Shown here: positions 15,164 to 24,097 of the stretch, in pieces
How positions within the stretch are numbered: position 1 is the stretch's first letter
Layout of the letters: every line of letters starts with the position of its first letter
Source of the DNA: an uncultured Lachnospiraceae bacterium
GTDB taxonomy: Bacteria > Bacillota > Clostridia > Lachnospirales > Lachnospiraceae
Length of the DNA: 36,566 bases
NCBI GenBank assembly: GCA_945949085.1
Contig: CAMFDJ010000027.1
Span: 1 to 36,566, forward strand
Direction of reading: 5' to 3'
Program-made: the position numbers and the translations under genes
Notes under the pieces: generated by a model
What the model was told of the DNA's origin: nothing
Databases searched by the model: none
Seen by the model: the letters and a program-made list of their open reading frames with translations, nothing else

Positions 15164-15192
15164 TGGAAAAACGGTGGCGTTTGGCATATACT
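15164..15192 (+). promoter_or_regulatory. probable promoter of the 15-24 kb envelope operon
   Basis: TATACT (15187-15192) is a fair -10. A weak -35-like TGGAAA lies 17 bp upstream (15164-15169). The predicted leader is about 50 nt and ends at AGAAAGGA before the ATG at 15252. Confidence 0.4.
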
Positions 15193-15251
15193 AATGTTTA
15201 GGAAAAATAAGACTGTAAAAAGCAGGACAATAGAATAGAAAGGAAAAATCT

Positions 15252-17813
15252 ATGAAAAATCGAAAGTGGATGAAAAAAGCAACTGCAGTCATTCTGTCGG
15301 CAGCTATGGTAGCTTCCCTGACAGGCTGTGGCGGTTCGGGAGCAAAGAGCGATCAGAAGGATATCAAGGAGCTGGTCTATGATGCGCAGGTCATGCCCGG
15401 TATGGATCAGATCAAAGGTGATTTCAATAACTTTGCGGTAAACGGAGATACCGTTTATCTTTACACTTCCGAATGGATTGAAGAGAGTGCACCGGATGGT
15501 GAGGCAAATGAACCGCAGATTGAAGCCCGTACGGCAGAGGCGGAAGTGACGGCAGAGACAGAAGATGCTGCCACACAGGAGCAGACAGCTGAGACAGAAG
15601 ATGCTACTGCAGGGGAAGAGACAGCCGAGACAGAAGATGCTACTGCAGGGGAAGAGACGGCCGAGACGGAAGATGCTGCCGCTACGGAGCAGACGACCGA
15701 TACAGAAGAAGCAACTGACGACACTGCGGAAACTACGGAAGAGAGTGAGACAGAGGATGGTACACTCATTGATGAGGAATTCGGCGTAGAGGAATATCAA
15801 TATACAGTCAATCAGTATTTCTACAGCATGAAGACAGACGGAAGTGATTTCAAGGAGATTTTCTCCAGACTTGACTGTGGCGACAGCAATGAATGGATGA
15901 ATGATTTCCGTGTAAGTGACAGTGGAAATATTTATATGCTCTATAGCTGTTACGATATGCAGACAGAGAAGAATACATACATCATTCGGATCTGTGATAC
16001 ATCCGGCAATGAGACAGGTGAGATTCCGCTGGATGATCTGCTCTCGGGAGATGAGACCTATTTCCAGTCTATGCAGCTGGATAAGGATGGCAATATTTAT
16101 CTGCTTGGCGATCAGATGATTTATGTGCTGGATGCCAGTGGCGCAAAGCTGTTTGATGTGAAGCTGGATGGCTGGTCCTCCGGTATGACTGTCACCAACG
16201 AGGGTAATATCATCGTTTCCGTAAATGCTGAGGATGGTGTGCAGGTCAAGGCGGTCGATGTGGCAAAGAAAGCGTTGGGAGAGGCCTATAAGCTGGATGC
16301 CAATCTGTATAATGGCAATTCCCTGATCGGCGGAGCCGGCGATTATACCTTCTATTTCAATGATGGTTCGAGCATCTGGGGATATGATGCAAAGAGCAGC
16401 ACTGCCAAAGAACTGCTCAACTGGGTCAGCAGTAATATCAATGCTTCCAATATGAACAATGTGCTGGCACTTCCGGATGGGCGTTTTATTGCCACTTACT
16501 ATGATTACAGTACAGAGGATGCAGAGAATGGCATTTATATCATGACCAAGGTCGATCCGAGCCAGATCAAGGATAAGACGGTCATTACCTATGCAGGTAC
16601 CTGGGTGGATGATATGATCAAATCTCAGGCTGTCAGATTTAACAAGAGCCAGGATCAGTACCAGATTGTGGTGAAGGATTACTCTTCCAGCGACGATCCG
16701 ATCAAGGATATGAACGCTGATCTGATCGCAGGTAACATCCCTGATATCATTGATCTGTCCGGTCTGAACACAGACCAGTATATTGCGAAGGGTATGCTGG
16801 CAGATTTATATACCTTTATGGAAAAGGATCCCGATATCAACAAAGAGGATTTCATTGATAATATTCTCAAGGTTCTGGAGACGGACGGTAAGCTGTATCA
16901 CATTTCTCCTTCCTTCGGTGTCAGTGCGCTGGTCTGCAAGACAAAGGATCTGGGCGGAAAGACATCGCTGACGGTAAAGGATGTACAGCAGCTGGAGGAG
17001 AAGTACGGAAACGGAGCCAAAGCATTCCATATGCGTTCCAATACCGGTGTGCTCTCCATGTTCTTTACGGGCAATTATGACACATATATTGACTGGACTA
17101 CCGGAAAATGCAGCTTTGACAGCCAGGAATTCATCGATTTGCTCGAGTATGCCAACACATATCCGAATGATGATGACATTGACTGGGAGAACGGATATGA
17201 ATCTTTGCCTACCGGCATCAGAAACAATAAGATCCTTTTTGCAGACCTCTACAGTATGAGCATGGAGGAGGTTGAACTGTACTCCGAGATGTTCCAAGAA
17301 GATATTTCCTTTATCGGGTATCCGAATGATCAGGGAACAGGTCTGGCCGCAACAATCGGCACAGACATCGGGATTTATGCCAAATCTGCAAATGCGGACG
17401 GCGCATGGGAATTTGTCAAGACCTTCCTGACAGAGGAGTATATCAGCGGAGGTAAGAATGGATATATGTATTACAGCGGATTCCCGCTCCGCAAGGATGC
17501 ACTGGAAAACGAGATCAAGAAGAATTCTACGACGGTAGCCTATACGGATAAATTCGGCAATGAGATCCAGCCGCTTGATTCCAGTTGGGGATATGACGAT
17601 ATCGAAGTGAAGATCAAACCGCTGACAGATGCGCAGGTGCAGATGCTCAGGGATGTCATTGCATCAGTGGATCATATGTATGGATACAATGATGAGATTT
17701 CTACGATCATCACGGAAGAAAGCGGTGCTTACTTCAGCGGTCAGAAGAGCGCCAAGGAAGTAGCCGATATCATTCAGAATCGTGTATCCACCTATGTCAA
17801 CGAGAACAGATAA
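15252..17813 (+). CDS. very large extracellular solute-binding lipoprotein with an N-terminal propeller-like region
   Basis: This 853-residue protein is about twice the length of a normal sugar-binding protein. A signal peptide ends in the lipobox SLTGC (Cys near residue 25). Residues about 85-175 are a Glu/Thr/Ala-rich linker built partly from four 12-residue repeats. Residues about 175-435 contain recurring beta motifs such as DSGNIYMLYS, DKDGNIYLLGD and NEGNIIVSVN, as in beta-propellers. The part from about 440 to the end is a family 1 extracellular solute-binding domain (VITYAGTWVDDM; DLIAGNIPDIIDL; ADGAWEFVKTFL). It is the likely ligand receptor for the two permeases downstream and first gene of the operon. 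The ligand is unknown, though the CUT1-type permeases suggest an oligosaccharide or similar solute. Confidence 0.88.
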   Translation: MKNRKWMKKATAVILSAAMVASLTGCGGSGAKSDQKDIKELVYDAQVMPGMDQIKGDFNNFAVNGDTVYLYTSEWIEESAPDGEANEPQIEARTAEAEVTAETEDAATQEQTAETEDATAGEETAETEDATAGEETAETEDAAATEQTTDTEEATDDTAETTEESETEDGTLIDEEFGVEEYQYTVNQYFYSMKTDGSDFKEIFSRLDCGDSNEWMNDFRVSDSGNIYMLYSCYDMQTEKNTYIIRICDTSGNETGEIPLDDLLSGDETYFQSMQLDKDGNIYLLGDQMIYVLDASGAKLFDVKLDGWSSGMTVTNEGNIIVSVNAEDGVQVKAVDVAKKALGEAYKLDANLYNGNSLIGGAGDYTFYFNDGSSIWGYDAKSSTAKELLNWVSSNINASNMNNVLALPDGRFIATYYDYSTEDAENGIYIMTKVDPSQIKDKTVITYAGTWVDDMIKSQAVRFNKSQDQYQIVVKDYSSSDDPIKDMNADLIAGNIPDIIDLSGLNTDQYIAKGMLADLYTFMEKDPDINKEDFIDNILKVLETDGKLYHISPSFGVSALVCKTKDLGGKTSLTVKDVQQLEEKYGNGAKAFHMRSNTGVLSMFFTGNYDTYIDWTTGKCSFDSQEFIDLLEYANTYPNDDDIDWENGYESLPTGIRNNKILFADLYSMSMEEVELYSEMFQEDISFIGYPNDQGTGLAATIGTDIGIYAKSANADGAWEFVKTFLTEEYISGGKNGYMYYSGFPLRKDALENEIKKNSTTVAYTDKFGNEIQPLDSSWGYDDIEVKIKPLTDAQVQMLRDVIASVDHMYGYNDEISTIITEESGAYFSGQKSAKEVADIIQNRVSTYVNENR
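15555..15698 (+). repeat. four tandem 36-bp units in the solute-binding protein linker
   Basis: Units at 15555-15590, 15591-15626, 15627-15662 and 15663-15698 each encode a 12-residue acidic repeat of the type ETEDATAGEETA. Units two and three differ at a single base, which points to recent duplication. Confidence 0.85.
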
Positions 17814-17832
17814 CAGATTTCATGGATACAAA

Positions 17833-17861
17833 GGAAAGGCTGGTTTTTAACCAGCCTTTCC
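17833..17861 (+). promoter_or_regulatory. intercistronic hairpin between binding-protein and permease genes
   Basis: GGAAAGGCTGG (17833-17843) and CCAGCCTTTCC (17851-17861) form a perfect 11-bp stem with a 7-nt loop and no following T tract. Such hairpins after binding-protein genes usually protect the upstream mRNA or partly stop transcription, so the binding protein is made in excess over the permeases. Confidence 0.7.
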
Positions 17862-17919
17862 AAATAATTGGTTGCCGGGCATATACCGGCAGCAATTTGT
17901 GAGTAAAGGAAGTTTCTAT

Positions 17920-18795
17920 ATGAAGAAAAAGCATCGCAGGTTCAAGGAGCGCAAGTGGGAAATTGTGCTTATGACGCCGAGTATCATCGGTGTCGGTCTG
18001 TTTTTTATCCTGCCGTTTTGCGTTGTGATCTATTATTCCATGGTGGATAATCCGCTGAATCCCAGCTTCGTTTTTTTGGATAACTACAGCAGATTGTTTC
18101 AAAATTCCGCTTTTTTACAGGCGGCCAAAAATACCGCAGTATTCAGCGCAATCGCAGTGCCGCTTTCTGTGATCCTGTCACTTGGCATGGCACTGATTCT
18201 GGAACAGAATATACCGCTGCGCAGCACGTTTCGGACATTTTTTCTGACGCCGCTGATGGTACCGACTGCTTCGATTGTATTAATATGGCAGGTCTTTTTC
18301 CATTACAACGGTGCGATCAATGAATTTTTACTGCATATTGGGGCGGGAAAGATCGACTGGTTCAAATCAGCCTATTCGCAGATTGTGATATTGATCCTGT
18401 TTTTATGGAAGAATCTTGGTTACAATATGGTTCTTTTCATGGCGGGGCTTGGGCAGATTCCGCGCGACTATATGGAGGTGGCGGATCTGGACGGCGCAAC
18501 AGGCTGGCAGAAGTTTATTTATATTAAGATCCGTTATCTGTCACCGACCATTCTATTTGTTGCAATCATGTCCCTGATTAATTCCTTTAAGGTATTTCGG
18601 GAGGTATATCTGCTGACAGGAGATTATCCTTATGATACGCTGTATCTGTTGCAACACTTTATGAATAATACATTCAGGGCGCTTGATTACCAAAAACTGT
18701 CTGCAGCTGCAATCATCATGTGTCTTGTCATGGTTGTCATTATTGGCATCCTGTTTCTGATTGAGAATCATTTTGGAAAGGATGTGGAAGGATGA
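17920..18795 (+). CDS. ABC transporter permease, CUT1 (MalF-like) type
   Basis: This 291-residue inner-membrane permease has six or so membrane segments and the binding-protein-dependent transport signature (the EAA loop) in EVADLDGATGWQKFIYIKI, the contact point for the ATPase. The family imports sugars and similar solutes together with a binding protein and a second permease. The start at 17920 (MKKKHRRFKER) has AAAGGA 9 nt upstream; the frame is open further up but without a ribosome binding site. The next permease gene overlaps its stop by 4 bp (ATGA), so the two are translationally coupled. No ATPase gene is nearby. Confidence 0.9.
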   Translation: MKKKHRRFKERKWEIVLMTPSIIGVGLFFILPFCVVIYYSMVDNPLNPSFVFLDNYSRLFQNSAFLQAAKNTAVFSAIAVPLSVILSLGMALILEQNIPLRSTFRTFFLTPLMVPTASIVLIWQVFFHYNGAINEFLLHIGAGKIDWFKSAYSQIVILILFLWKNLGYNMVLFMAGLGQIPRDYMEVADLDGATGWQKFIYIKIRYLSPTILFVAIMSLINSFKVFREVYLLTGDYPYDTLYLLQHFMNNTFRALDYQKLSAAAIIMCLVMVVIIGILFLIENHFGKDVEG

Positions 18796-19817
18796 CAGAG
18801 CAGAAGCAGAACATAACAGAAAAACAAGGCAGTATAAGTGCCTATCAGCGTCGCGGCAGGACGGGCAGGGAATTGACGGAAAGGCGCATCCGTGCAAAAC
18901 GCAGGAAACGGAAGCTGACGAAGGTGGTGCTATTTCTCATTGCACTGATCACTGCATCCTCTTTTTTGATGCCGATTGTTCTGACCGTAGCAAATTCCTT
19001 CATGGAGGAGACGGAGATCAGCTCCAATTATGGCGTGATTTTTGACAGTTTGACGGAGGAGAACAATTATGGCAATTACGGTGGACAAAACTCGCAGAAA
19101 TCAACCTATGTCTCAGAGTCGGCAAACCTGAAATTCATACCGGATATGGTATCGTTCAAACAGTTTTACACAGTGCTGTTGCAAAGCCCCGATTATCTGA
19201 TCAAGTTCTGGAATTCGGTGATCCTGGTGGTTCCGATCGTGGTATTTCAGATTTTTGTTGCACTTGGAGCGGCATATTGCTTTGCGAGATTTCGGAGCAG
19301 GCTGCGCGAGATGGTATTTTTTCTCTATGTCATTTTAATGCTGATGCCTTATCAGGTCAGTCTGGTACCCAATTTCCTGGTGAGCAAATGGCTTGGCATT
19401 TTTGATACAAGGGCGGCAATCATTCTGCCGGGTATTTTTTCCACCTTCAGTGTGTATCTGCTGACGAAATATATGCGCCGTATCCCGGAATCGTATATTG
19501 AGGCGGCAAAGCTGGATGGTGCAAGCGAGTGGCAGATTTTTACAAAAATATGCATTCCGCTGTGCAAGAGTGCGGTGGCAAGTACCGCAATACTGGTATT
19601 TATCGATTATTGGAACATGGTGGAACAACCGCTGATCCTGCTGACAGACAGTGATAAGTATCCGTTATCCATTTTCCTGTCCCAGATCAACAAGGGAGAG
19701 GTCGGACTGGCCTTTGCGGTAGCGGTTATTTATATGGTGCCGACAATATTGATCTATTTATATGGAGAGGAATACCTGATTGACGGTATTTCCTATTCCA
19801 GCGGTGTGAAAGGATAA
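18792..19817 (+). CDS. ABC transporter permease, CUT1 (MalG-like) type
   Basis: This 341-residue partner of the preceding permease has the EAA motif EAAKLDGASEWQIFTKICIP. Its N-terminus is unusual: about 40 mainly basic and polar residues precede the first membrane segment. The first external loop, about residues 75-120, is long, Asn-rich and larger than in typical MalG proteins (which have about 280 residues). These additions could contact the oversized binding protein or the adaptor encoded next. It is the third gene of the operon and starts inside the stop codon of the first permease. Confidence 0.88.
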   Translation: MTEQKQNITEKQGSISAYQRRGRTGRELTERRIRAKRRKRKLTKVVLFLIALITASSFLMPIVLTVANSFMEETEISSNYGVIFDSLTEENNYGNYGGQNSQKSTYVSESANLKFIPDMVSFKQFYTVLLQSPDYLIKFWNSVILVVPIVVFQIFVALGAAYCFARFRSRLREMVFFLYVILMLMPYQVSLVPNFLVSKWLGIFDTRAAIILPGIFSTFSVYLLTKYMRRIPESYIEAAKLDGASEWQIFTKICIPLCKSAVASTAILVFIDYWNMVEQPLILLTDSDKYPLSIFLSQINKGEVGLAFAVAVIYMVPTILIYLYGEEYLIDGISYSSGVKG

Positions 19818-19825
19818 TAAATAAA

Positions 19826-21307
19826 ATGAACGAAAACAAACTCGATCAAAACGAATTAAAACAGAAGCAGAAGAAGGACAGGATCAAGACGATTGCGATT
19901 ATTTTCCTGGCTGCCATGCTGGTACTGACCTTCTTTTCCAACACAATCATGAATTATTCTCTGCCGGAGGTTGCCACAGCTTATGCGCAGAGCGGTAATG
20001 TGACCTCCAAGGTGCGTGGAAGCGGCTTCGTGGAAGCGGCAGAAGATTATGAGGTCAAGGTGACGGAAAATCATGTTGTGGGAAGTGTGAAGGTGAAGGT
20101 CGGCGACACGGTGGAAGCGGACCAGGTGCTGTTTGAGCTCGAGGGAGCAGGCAGCGGTGATGAGACAGCGATAAAGGAAGCACAGGAAGCGCTTGATACG
20201 ATGGAGCTTGATTACAGTAAAGCACTTCTGGCAGCCGCGCCAAGCTATGCGCTTGATAATCTGGAGATTAAATCGGCACGTGAAGATCTGCAGGAGGCGA
20301 TCAATAACCAATCCAAGGCAGCAGGAAGAGCCGCACTCTCAGAAAAGGTCAACGCGTCCCAGAAAAAAGCAGATTCGCTGCAGGCAGATGTGGATGCCCT
20401 GCAGGTTCAGCTTGACAGTGTGAGTGGTAATTCACTGAAAAAGGTGAATAAGAATCTGAAAGAGAAGAAAAAAGCGCTCGCAGAAGAAACTGCCAATCTG
20501 AATGCTTTAAAGGAAGAGCTTGATGCAACGCCAACGCCGGAGGATGCCAATGCTGCCGTGAAGGAAAAACAGAAAACATTGGATACCCTCATTCTGACGC
20601 TGGCTGATAAAAAGACAGAGGACAAGGTGACGCAGGGACAGACGGCACTTGATCTTGCGGCGGCCAAAAAGAAAATAGAGGATCAGAAGAAACTGCTTGA
20701 AGAGCTCAAAAACGGCGGGGAAGGCGCGCAGGTGGTGGCCAAAAATGCCGGTGTGGTACGCGCAGTCAATTGTATTGCGGGAGATACCGTTACACCGGAT
20801 ATGGCGCTTGCAACGATCGCCGTAACAGGAAACGGATATTCTGTCAGCTTTTCGGTGACCAAGGAGCAGAGTAAGCTTGTAAAGAAAGGACAGACTGCGG
20901 AGATTCTGAATCTCTGGGGAACCGATATGGTGGTAACGCTGCAGGATATCAGACCTGATCTGGAAAATCCCAATCAGAACATGATGCTTATTTTCCAGGT
21001 ACAGGGTGAGGATGTGACGGTCGGACAAAATCTGAGCCTTTCCGTCGGGGAAAAGACGGCACCTTATGAGGTAGTCGTACCAAACAGCGCGATTCGCGAG
21101 GACAATAATGGTAAATTTGTTCTGGTTGTGACAGTCAAGAGCAGTCCGCTCGGAAACAGATATGTCCTGTCACGTGCCGATGTAGAGGTTTTGGCATCTG
21201 ATGATAAAAGCTCTGCCGTGACAGGAGGACTGTTCGGATATGAGTATGTTGTGACCAGCTCCACGAAACCACTTGAAAGCGGCATGAAGGTGCGTTTGGC
21301 AGAATAG
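19826..21307 (+). CDS. HlyD/MacA-type membrane fusion (adaptor) protein
   Basis: This 493-residue protein has one N-terminal membrane anchor (about residues 20-40), then the split lipoyl/barrel-sandwich half GSVKVKVGDTVEADQVLFEL. A long alpha-helical coiled coil rich in Lys, Glu and Ala follows (about 110-285), then the second lipoyl half (VVAKNAGVVRAVNCIAGDTV) and beta-barrel domains. Such adaptors normally join an export pump to outer envelope parts, or in Gram-positives work with MacB-like ABC exporters. Here it follows two import-type permeases by 8 bp and precedes a MacB-core-like protein, with no exporter ATPase in sight. Its place in an import-like operon is unusual. Confidence 0.85.
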   Translation: MNENKLDQNELKQKQKKDRIKTIAIIFLAAMLVLTFFSNTIMNYSLPEVATAYAQSGNVTSKVRGSGFVEAAEDYEVKVTENHVVGSVKVKVGDTVEADQVLFELEGAGSGDETAIKEAQEALDTMELDYSKALLAAAPSYALDNLEIKSAREDLQEAINNQSKAAGRAALSEKVNASQKKADSLQADVDALQVQLDSVSGNSLKKVNKNLKEKKKALAEETANLNALKEELDATPTPEDANAAVKEKQKTLDTLILTLADKKTEDKVTQGQTALDLAAAKKKIEDQKKLLEELKNGGEGAQVVAKNAGVVRAVNCIAGDTVTPDMALATIAVTGNGYSVSFSVTKEQSKLVKKGQTAEILNLWGTDMVVTLQDIRPDLENPNQNMMLIFQVQGEDVTVGQNLSLSVGEKTAPYEVVVPNSAIREDNNGKFVLVVTVKSSPLGNRYVLSRADVEVLASDDKSSAVTGGLFGYEYVVTSSTKPLESGMKVRLAE

Positions 21308-21326
21308 AAAGGGAAGGAGCAGTCGC

Positions 21327-22562
21327 ATGAGGTTAATAAGCTGGTGTAAAAAGCACTGGAAGCTCCTTTGCATTGATATGGTCTGCATCATTTTTGCGCT
21401 GGTGCTGTCGGGATCAATGAGTCACATCATCGGCAGACAGTATTCCCAGCAGGAGGCAGACAGATGGCAGGGAGACGGAGCGATCAAGTACCATCAGGTT
21501 AGTGCTTATATGCAAAGAGACAGCGCGGTCACGCTGGAAACAATTTCACAGGTCCGTTCTGACATTCAGGGGAAGCTCTTAGAGGCATCTTATGCACAGG
21601 ACAGTGTGACGGGAAGACTTTGGATTGATGCTTATATGGCACAGACAAATGACAGTGTCAGCAAGACTTCGGACATGGGAATGCAGAGTGTGGAAAATGT
21701 CAGGATTCTTGGAGTCGGTGGTGATTTTTTTCAGTTTCATGCGCAGGATCTCATCTCCGGAAGTGAGTTCCGGGATGATGATATCAGTCAGGATAAGGTA
21801 CTGATCGACCGGGAGACGGCATGGCAGCTATATGGCGGAACAGATATTGCCGGCAAGACGGTTGAGATCGGGTCGAGACAATTTGTGATTTCCGGCGTAT
21901 ATGCAGCGAAAGAGGATAAGACCGAGAGACAGGCAAGAGGAGAGCAAAGCTACGTCTTTATGGATTATGATGTATTCCACGAGATGTATCCGGAAGAAAA
22001 TATTGTTTCATATGAGGCGGTCATGCCTAATCCTGTCAAGGGTTTTGCGCTGTTGGCACTCAAGGAAGCTTTTGGCGAACCTGAGGACACTATGTATGCC
22101 GAAGATGTTGTGTTAAGCTTCTCGGATAAGGAATATGTGGACAATACCAGCCGTTTTGACGCGCTGATTTTATTGAAAAAGCTGGCTGCGCTGCCGAAGC
22201 TGATGATGCGCACCACGCAGGTTTCCTATCCTTATTGGGAAAATGCAGTGCGCGCGCTTGAGATCAGGCTGGAAGTATTACTGTTGCTGAAAATCATGTT
22301 TTTATTGCCTGTTATCGTCACAATTGCTATAGTAATAGTGATCTGTTTGAAAATGCTCAGGCAGTATCTCAAAGATAATTTTGGCAGATGGATGGATGCC
22401 GCCTGCCGCAAGTGGGACGAAAAAGCCAGAGAGCGTATGCAAAAGCGTGCATTGGCGGAGGAAACAGAAGATGAAAAACTGCAGAATATGATGAATTCTG
22501 CAATGACAGGGCTGGGCGATGCGGTCACTGAGATAGTGGGAGAACAAAAGAATGAAGTATAA
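21327..22562 (+). CDS. membrane protein with a MacB-periplasmic-core-like extracellular domain
   Basis: This 411-residue protein has one N-terminal membrane segment (about 12-32) and one near the C-terminus (about 312-338), followed by a charged cytoplasmic tail of about 70 residues. The external part, about 35-310, resembles the periplasmic core of MacB/LolC-type permeases (NVRILGVGGDFFQFH ... GSEFRDDDIS ... VLIDRETAWQLYGG ... GKTVEIGSRQFVISGVY). It lacks the usual four-helix FtsX permease arrangement, so it is probably a non-transporting partner. The gene is 19 bp behind the adaptor gene, preceded by GGGAAGGAG, and its end overlaps the next gene by 11 bp. Confidence 0.7.
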   Translation: MRLISWCKKHWKLLCIDMVCIIFALVLSGSMSHIIGRQYSQQEADRWQGDGAIKYHQVSAYMQRDSAVTLETISQVRSDIQGKLLEASYAQDSVTGRLWIDAYMAQTNDSVSKTSDMGMQSVENVRILGVGGDFFQFHAQDLISGSEFRDDDISQDKVLIDRETAWQLYGGTDIAGKTVEIGSRQFVISGVYAAKEDKTERQARGEQSYVFMDYDVFHEMYPEENIVSYEAVMPNPVKGFALLALKEAFGEPEDTMYAEDVVLSFSDKEYVDNTSRFDALILLKKLAALPKLMMRTTQVSYPYWENAVRALEIRLEVLLLLKIMFLLPVIVTIAIVIVICLKMLRQYLKDNFGRWMDAACRKWDEKARERMQKRALAEETEDEKLQNMMNSAMTGLGDAVTEIVGEQKNEV

Positions 22563-23055
22563 GGCAATCGACGAAATGGAACATTTTGGATTCCGGGACG
22601 CAAAGATCATAGAGTTCGAAAGGTCAGACGCAGGTCTTAAGCTGGTGCTTGAGGCAGTGATCGTGAAGGCGAATAATTCCCAGAACAGCAATTATACGGA
22701 CAGCTATGCGGGGGAGCTTACGATGCGCCTTGTAGGAGGAAAAATCCAAAAGGGCGTCAGGGAAGGCTATAAATATTATGATGCAAATGATGTTCTGGTG
22801 GAGGAAGTGCCGGATACACCGCTGACAGAGGACGAGATCACTGCACTGCTGGCGGGGGCCAAAGATGATTATCTGTTTGATGTCGCTAAGGTAAACGATG
22901 CGGAAAATAAAACAGGACATTTCCTGTATCTGTTTGGCATTGATGTGCCGGGTGAAAGTGATGAGGATGAGATTGTTTCCTACTGGCTGCAGATTGAGTT
23001 TGCGCAATCAATCTTGGAGTGGGACCGCTACATGAACCGTGTACAGTATACGTAG
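22552..23055 (+). CDS. protein of unknown function, member of the envelope operon
   Basis: I do not recognise this 167-residue soluble protein. It has no signal peptide or membrane segment, so it is probably cytoplasmic. It is acidic in its C-terminal half (GESDEDEIVSYW) and looks like mixed alpha/beta. The start at 22552 has GGGAG upstream and overlaps the preceding gene by 11 bp, which indicates coupled translation and a role with the membrane complex. It could act on the charged cytoplasmic tail of the preceding protein, but that is only inference from gene order. Confidence 0.7.
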   Translation: MKYKAIDEMEHFGFRDAKIIEFERSDAGLKLVLEAVIVKANNSQNSNYTDSYAGELTMRLVGGKIQKGVREGYKYYDANDVLVEEVPDTPLTEDEITALLAGAKDDYLFDVAKVNDAENKTGHFLYLFGIDVPGESDEDEIVSYWLQIEFAQSILEWDRYMNRVQYT

Positions 23056-23098
23056 GGCAGGACAGACGGGCTGTAATCATGCAGCCGGATGGTTTGAA

Positions 23099-23815
23099 AT
23101 GTATGACATGAAGAGGAAGAACAAATTAAGTGAAAAACAACAGGTGATGATTCTGCTTGCGGTTATAGGGGCAATTCTTGTCTACTGCATCGCAAGCAGT
23201 ATTTCTATGCACAAAAATGCCTTTGTCTATGAGGAGAGCCTGGATAAGACGGTGCTGACTGTGGATGACAGACAGGTTACGCTCAGGGAATTCGGCTATT
23301 ATATCTATGAAGTGGAACGGTTTGTGGGTGAGCAGGCTGTCATCTATGATGCATCAAATCCGAAGGAATATTGGAATAAACACTTCCGGGCGGGACGTCT
23401 GGGCGCTTTTGTGTCGGTCATGGCGCGGGATGAGGCGTATAGTCTGTGCATCTGTGACATCATTTATGAAGAGATGGCGCTTCGCGAAGGATATCAGCTA
23501 AACGATCAGGAGATTGCGAAGGCGAAGGAAGCGGCAGATCAGATATATAGCAAAATGAGCGAGCAGCAGATTGCCAAAACGGGCCTTTCACTGCAATTGA
23601 TCGAGCAGATTCAGTGTCGGAAAAAGCTGATTGCAAAATTTGCCAGAGATTATGTCAAAACCATCGACTTTACCGGGTATGAAGGATACAGGGAAGAATT
23701 ACTATCCGCAGGCGGGGCTTATTATCAGAAGGAAATATTACCCGGGCATAAAGTCAAGTGTGATGAATGGATCAAAAATAATCTGAAATTTGGTAAAATT
23801 ACCATAAATCAATAA
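23099..23815 (+). CDS. membrane-anchored SurA-N/PrsA-like protein
   Basis: This protein of about 238 residues has one N-terminal membrane segment (about residues 15-35) and an external helical domain. It starts with LTVDDRQVTLREFGYYIYEVE, like the N-terminal chaperone domain of SurA and PrsA-type peptidyl-prolyl isomerases, which begin with a short beta strand followed by an x-x-E-F helix. No parvulin catalytic domain follows, so a chaperone or assembly role is more likely than isomerase activity. The start is uncertain: ATG 23099 has GGATGG at a suitable distance, ATG 23108 is close behind, and an open frame to 23039 overlaps the upstream gene. It is the last gene of the operon. Confidence 0.7.
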   Translation: MYDMKRKNKLSEKQQVMILLAVIGAILVYCIASSISMHKNAFVYEESLDKTVLTVDDRQVTLREFGYYIYEVERFVGEQAVIYDASNPKEYWNKHFRAGRLGAFVSVMARDEAYSLCICDIIYEEMALREGYQLNDQEIAKAKEAADQIYSKMSEQQIAKTGLSLQLIEQIQCRKKLIAKFARDYVKTIDFTGYEGYREELLSAGGAYYQKEILPGHKVKCDEWIKNNLKFGKITINQ

Positions 23816-23993
23816 AAAAGATGCCGGTATTTTTGCTTCGCTGAGACGTGAAGAAATGTGCGGCAAGGAAATAAGTTTTGTATGGTCCTTGCACTTTTGG
23901 TACAAAAAAATGCATTTCTTGCAAAAATTTCCATTGAAACATAAAAATTTTTATATAAACATCAATAATGTGATATAGAGAAAAAACATCTTC

Positions 23994-24002
23994 TGTTATA
24001 AT
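23994..24002 (+). promoter_or_regulatory. extended -10 promoter upstream of the small RNA candidate
   Basis: TGtTATAAT contains the TG extension and a perfect -10. No good -35 lies 17 bp upstream, but extended -10 promoters can work without one. A second possible start is TTGATA at 24061-24066 with TATATA at 24087-24092, spaced 20 bp. An inverted repeat, ATGCTTTCA (24001-24009) with TGAAAGCAT (24075-24083), lies between them. Confidence 0.45.
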
Positions 24003-24097
24003 GCTTTCAGTGAATGCAAAATAGATAAAATGATATATTGAGAGGTTTTATCGATTTCATTTGATATAAAAATGTGAAAGCATTTTTATATAGACTT

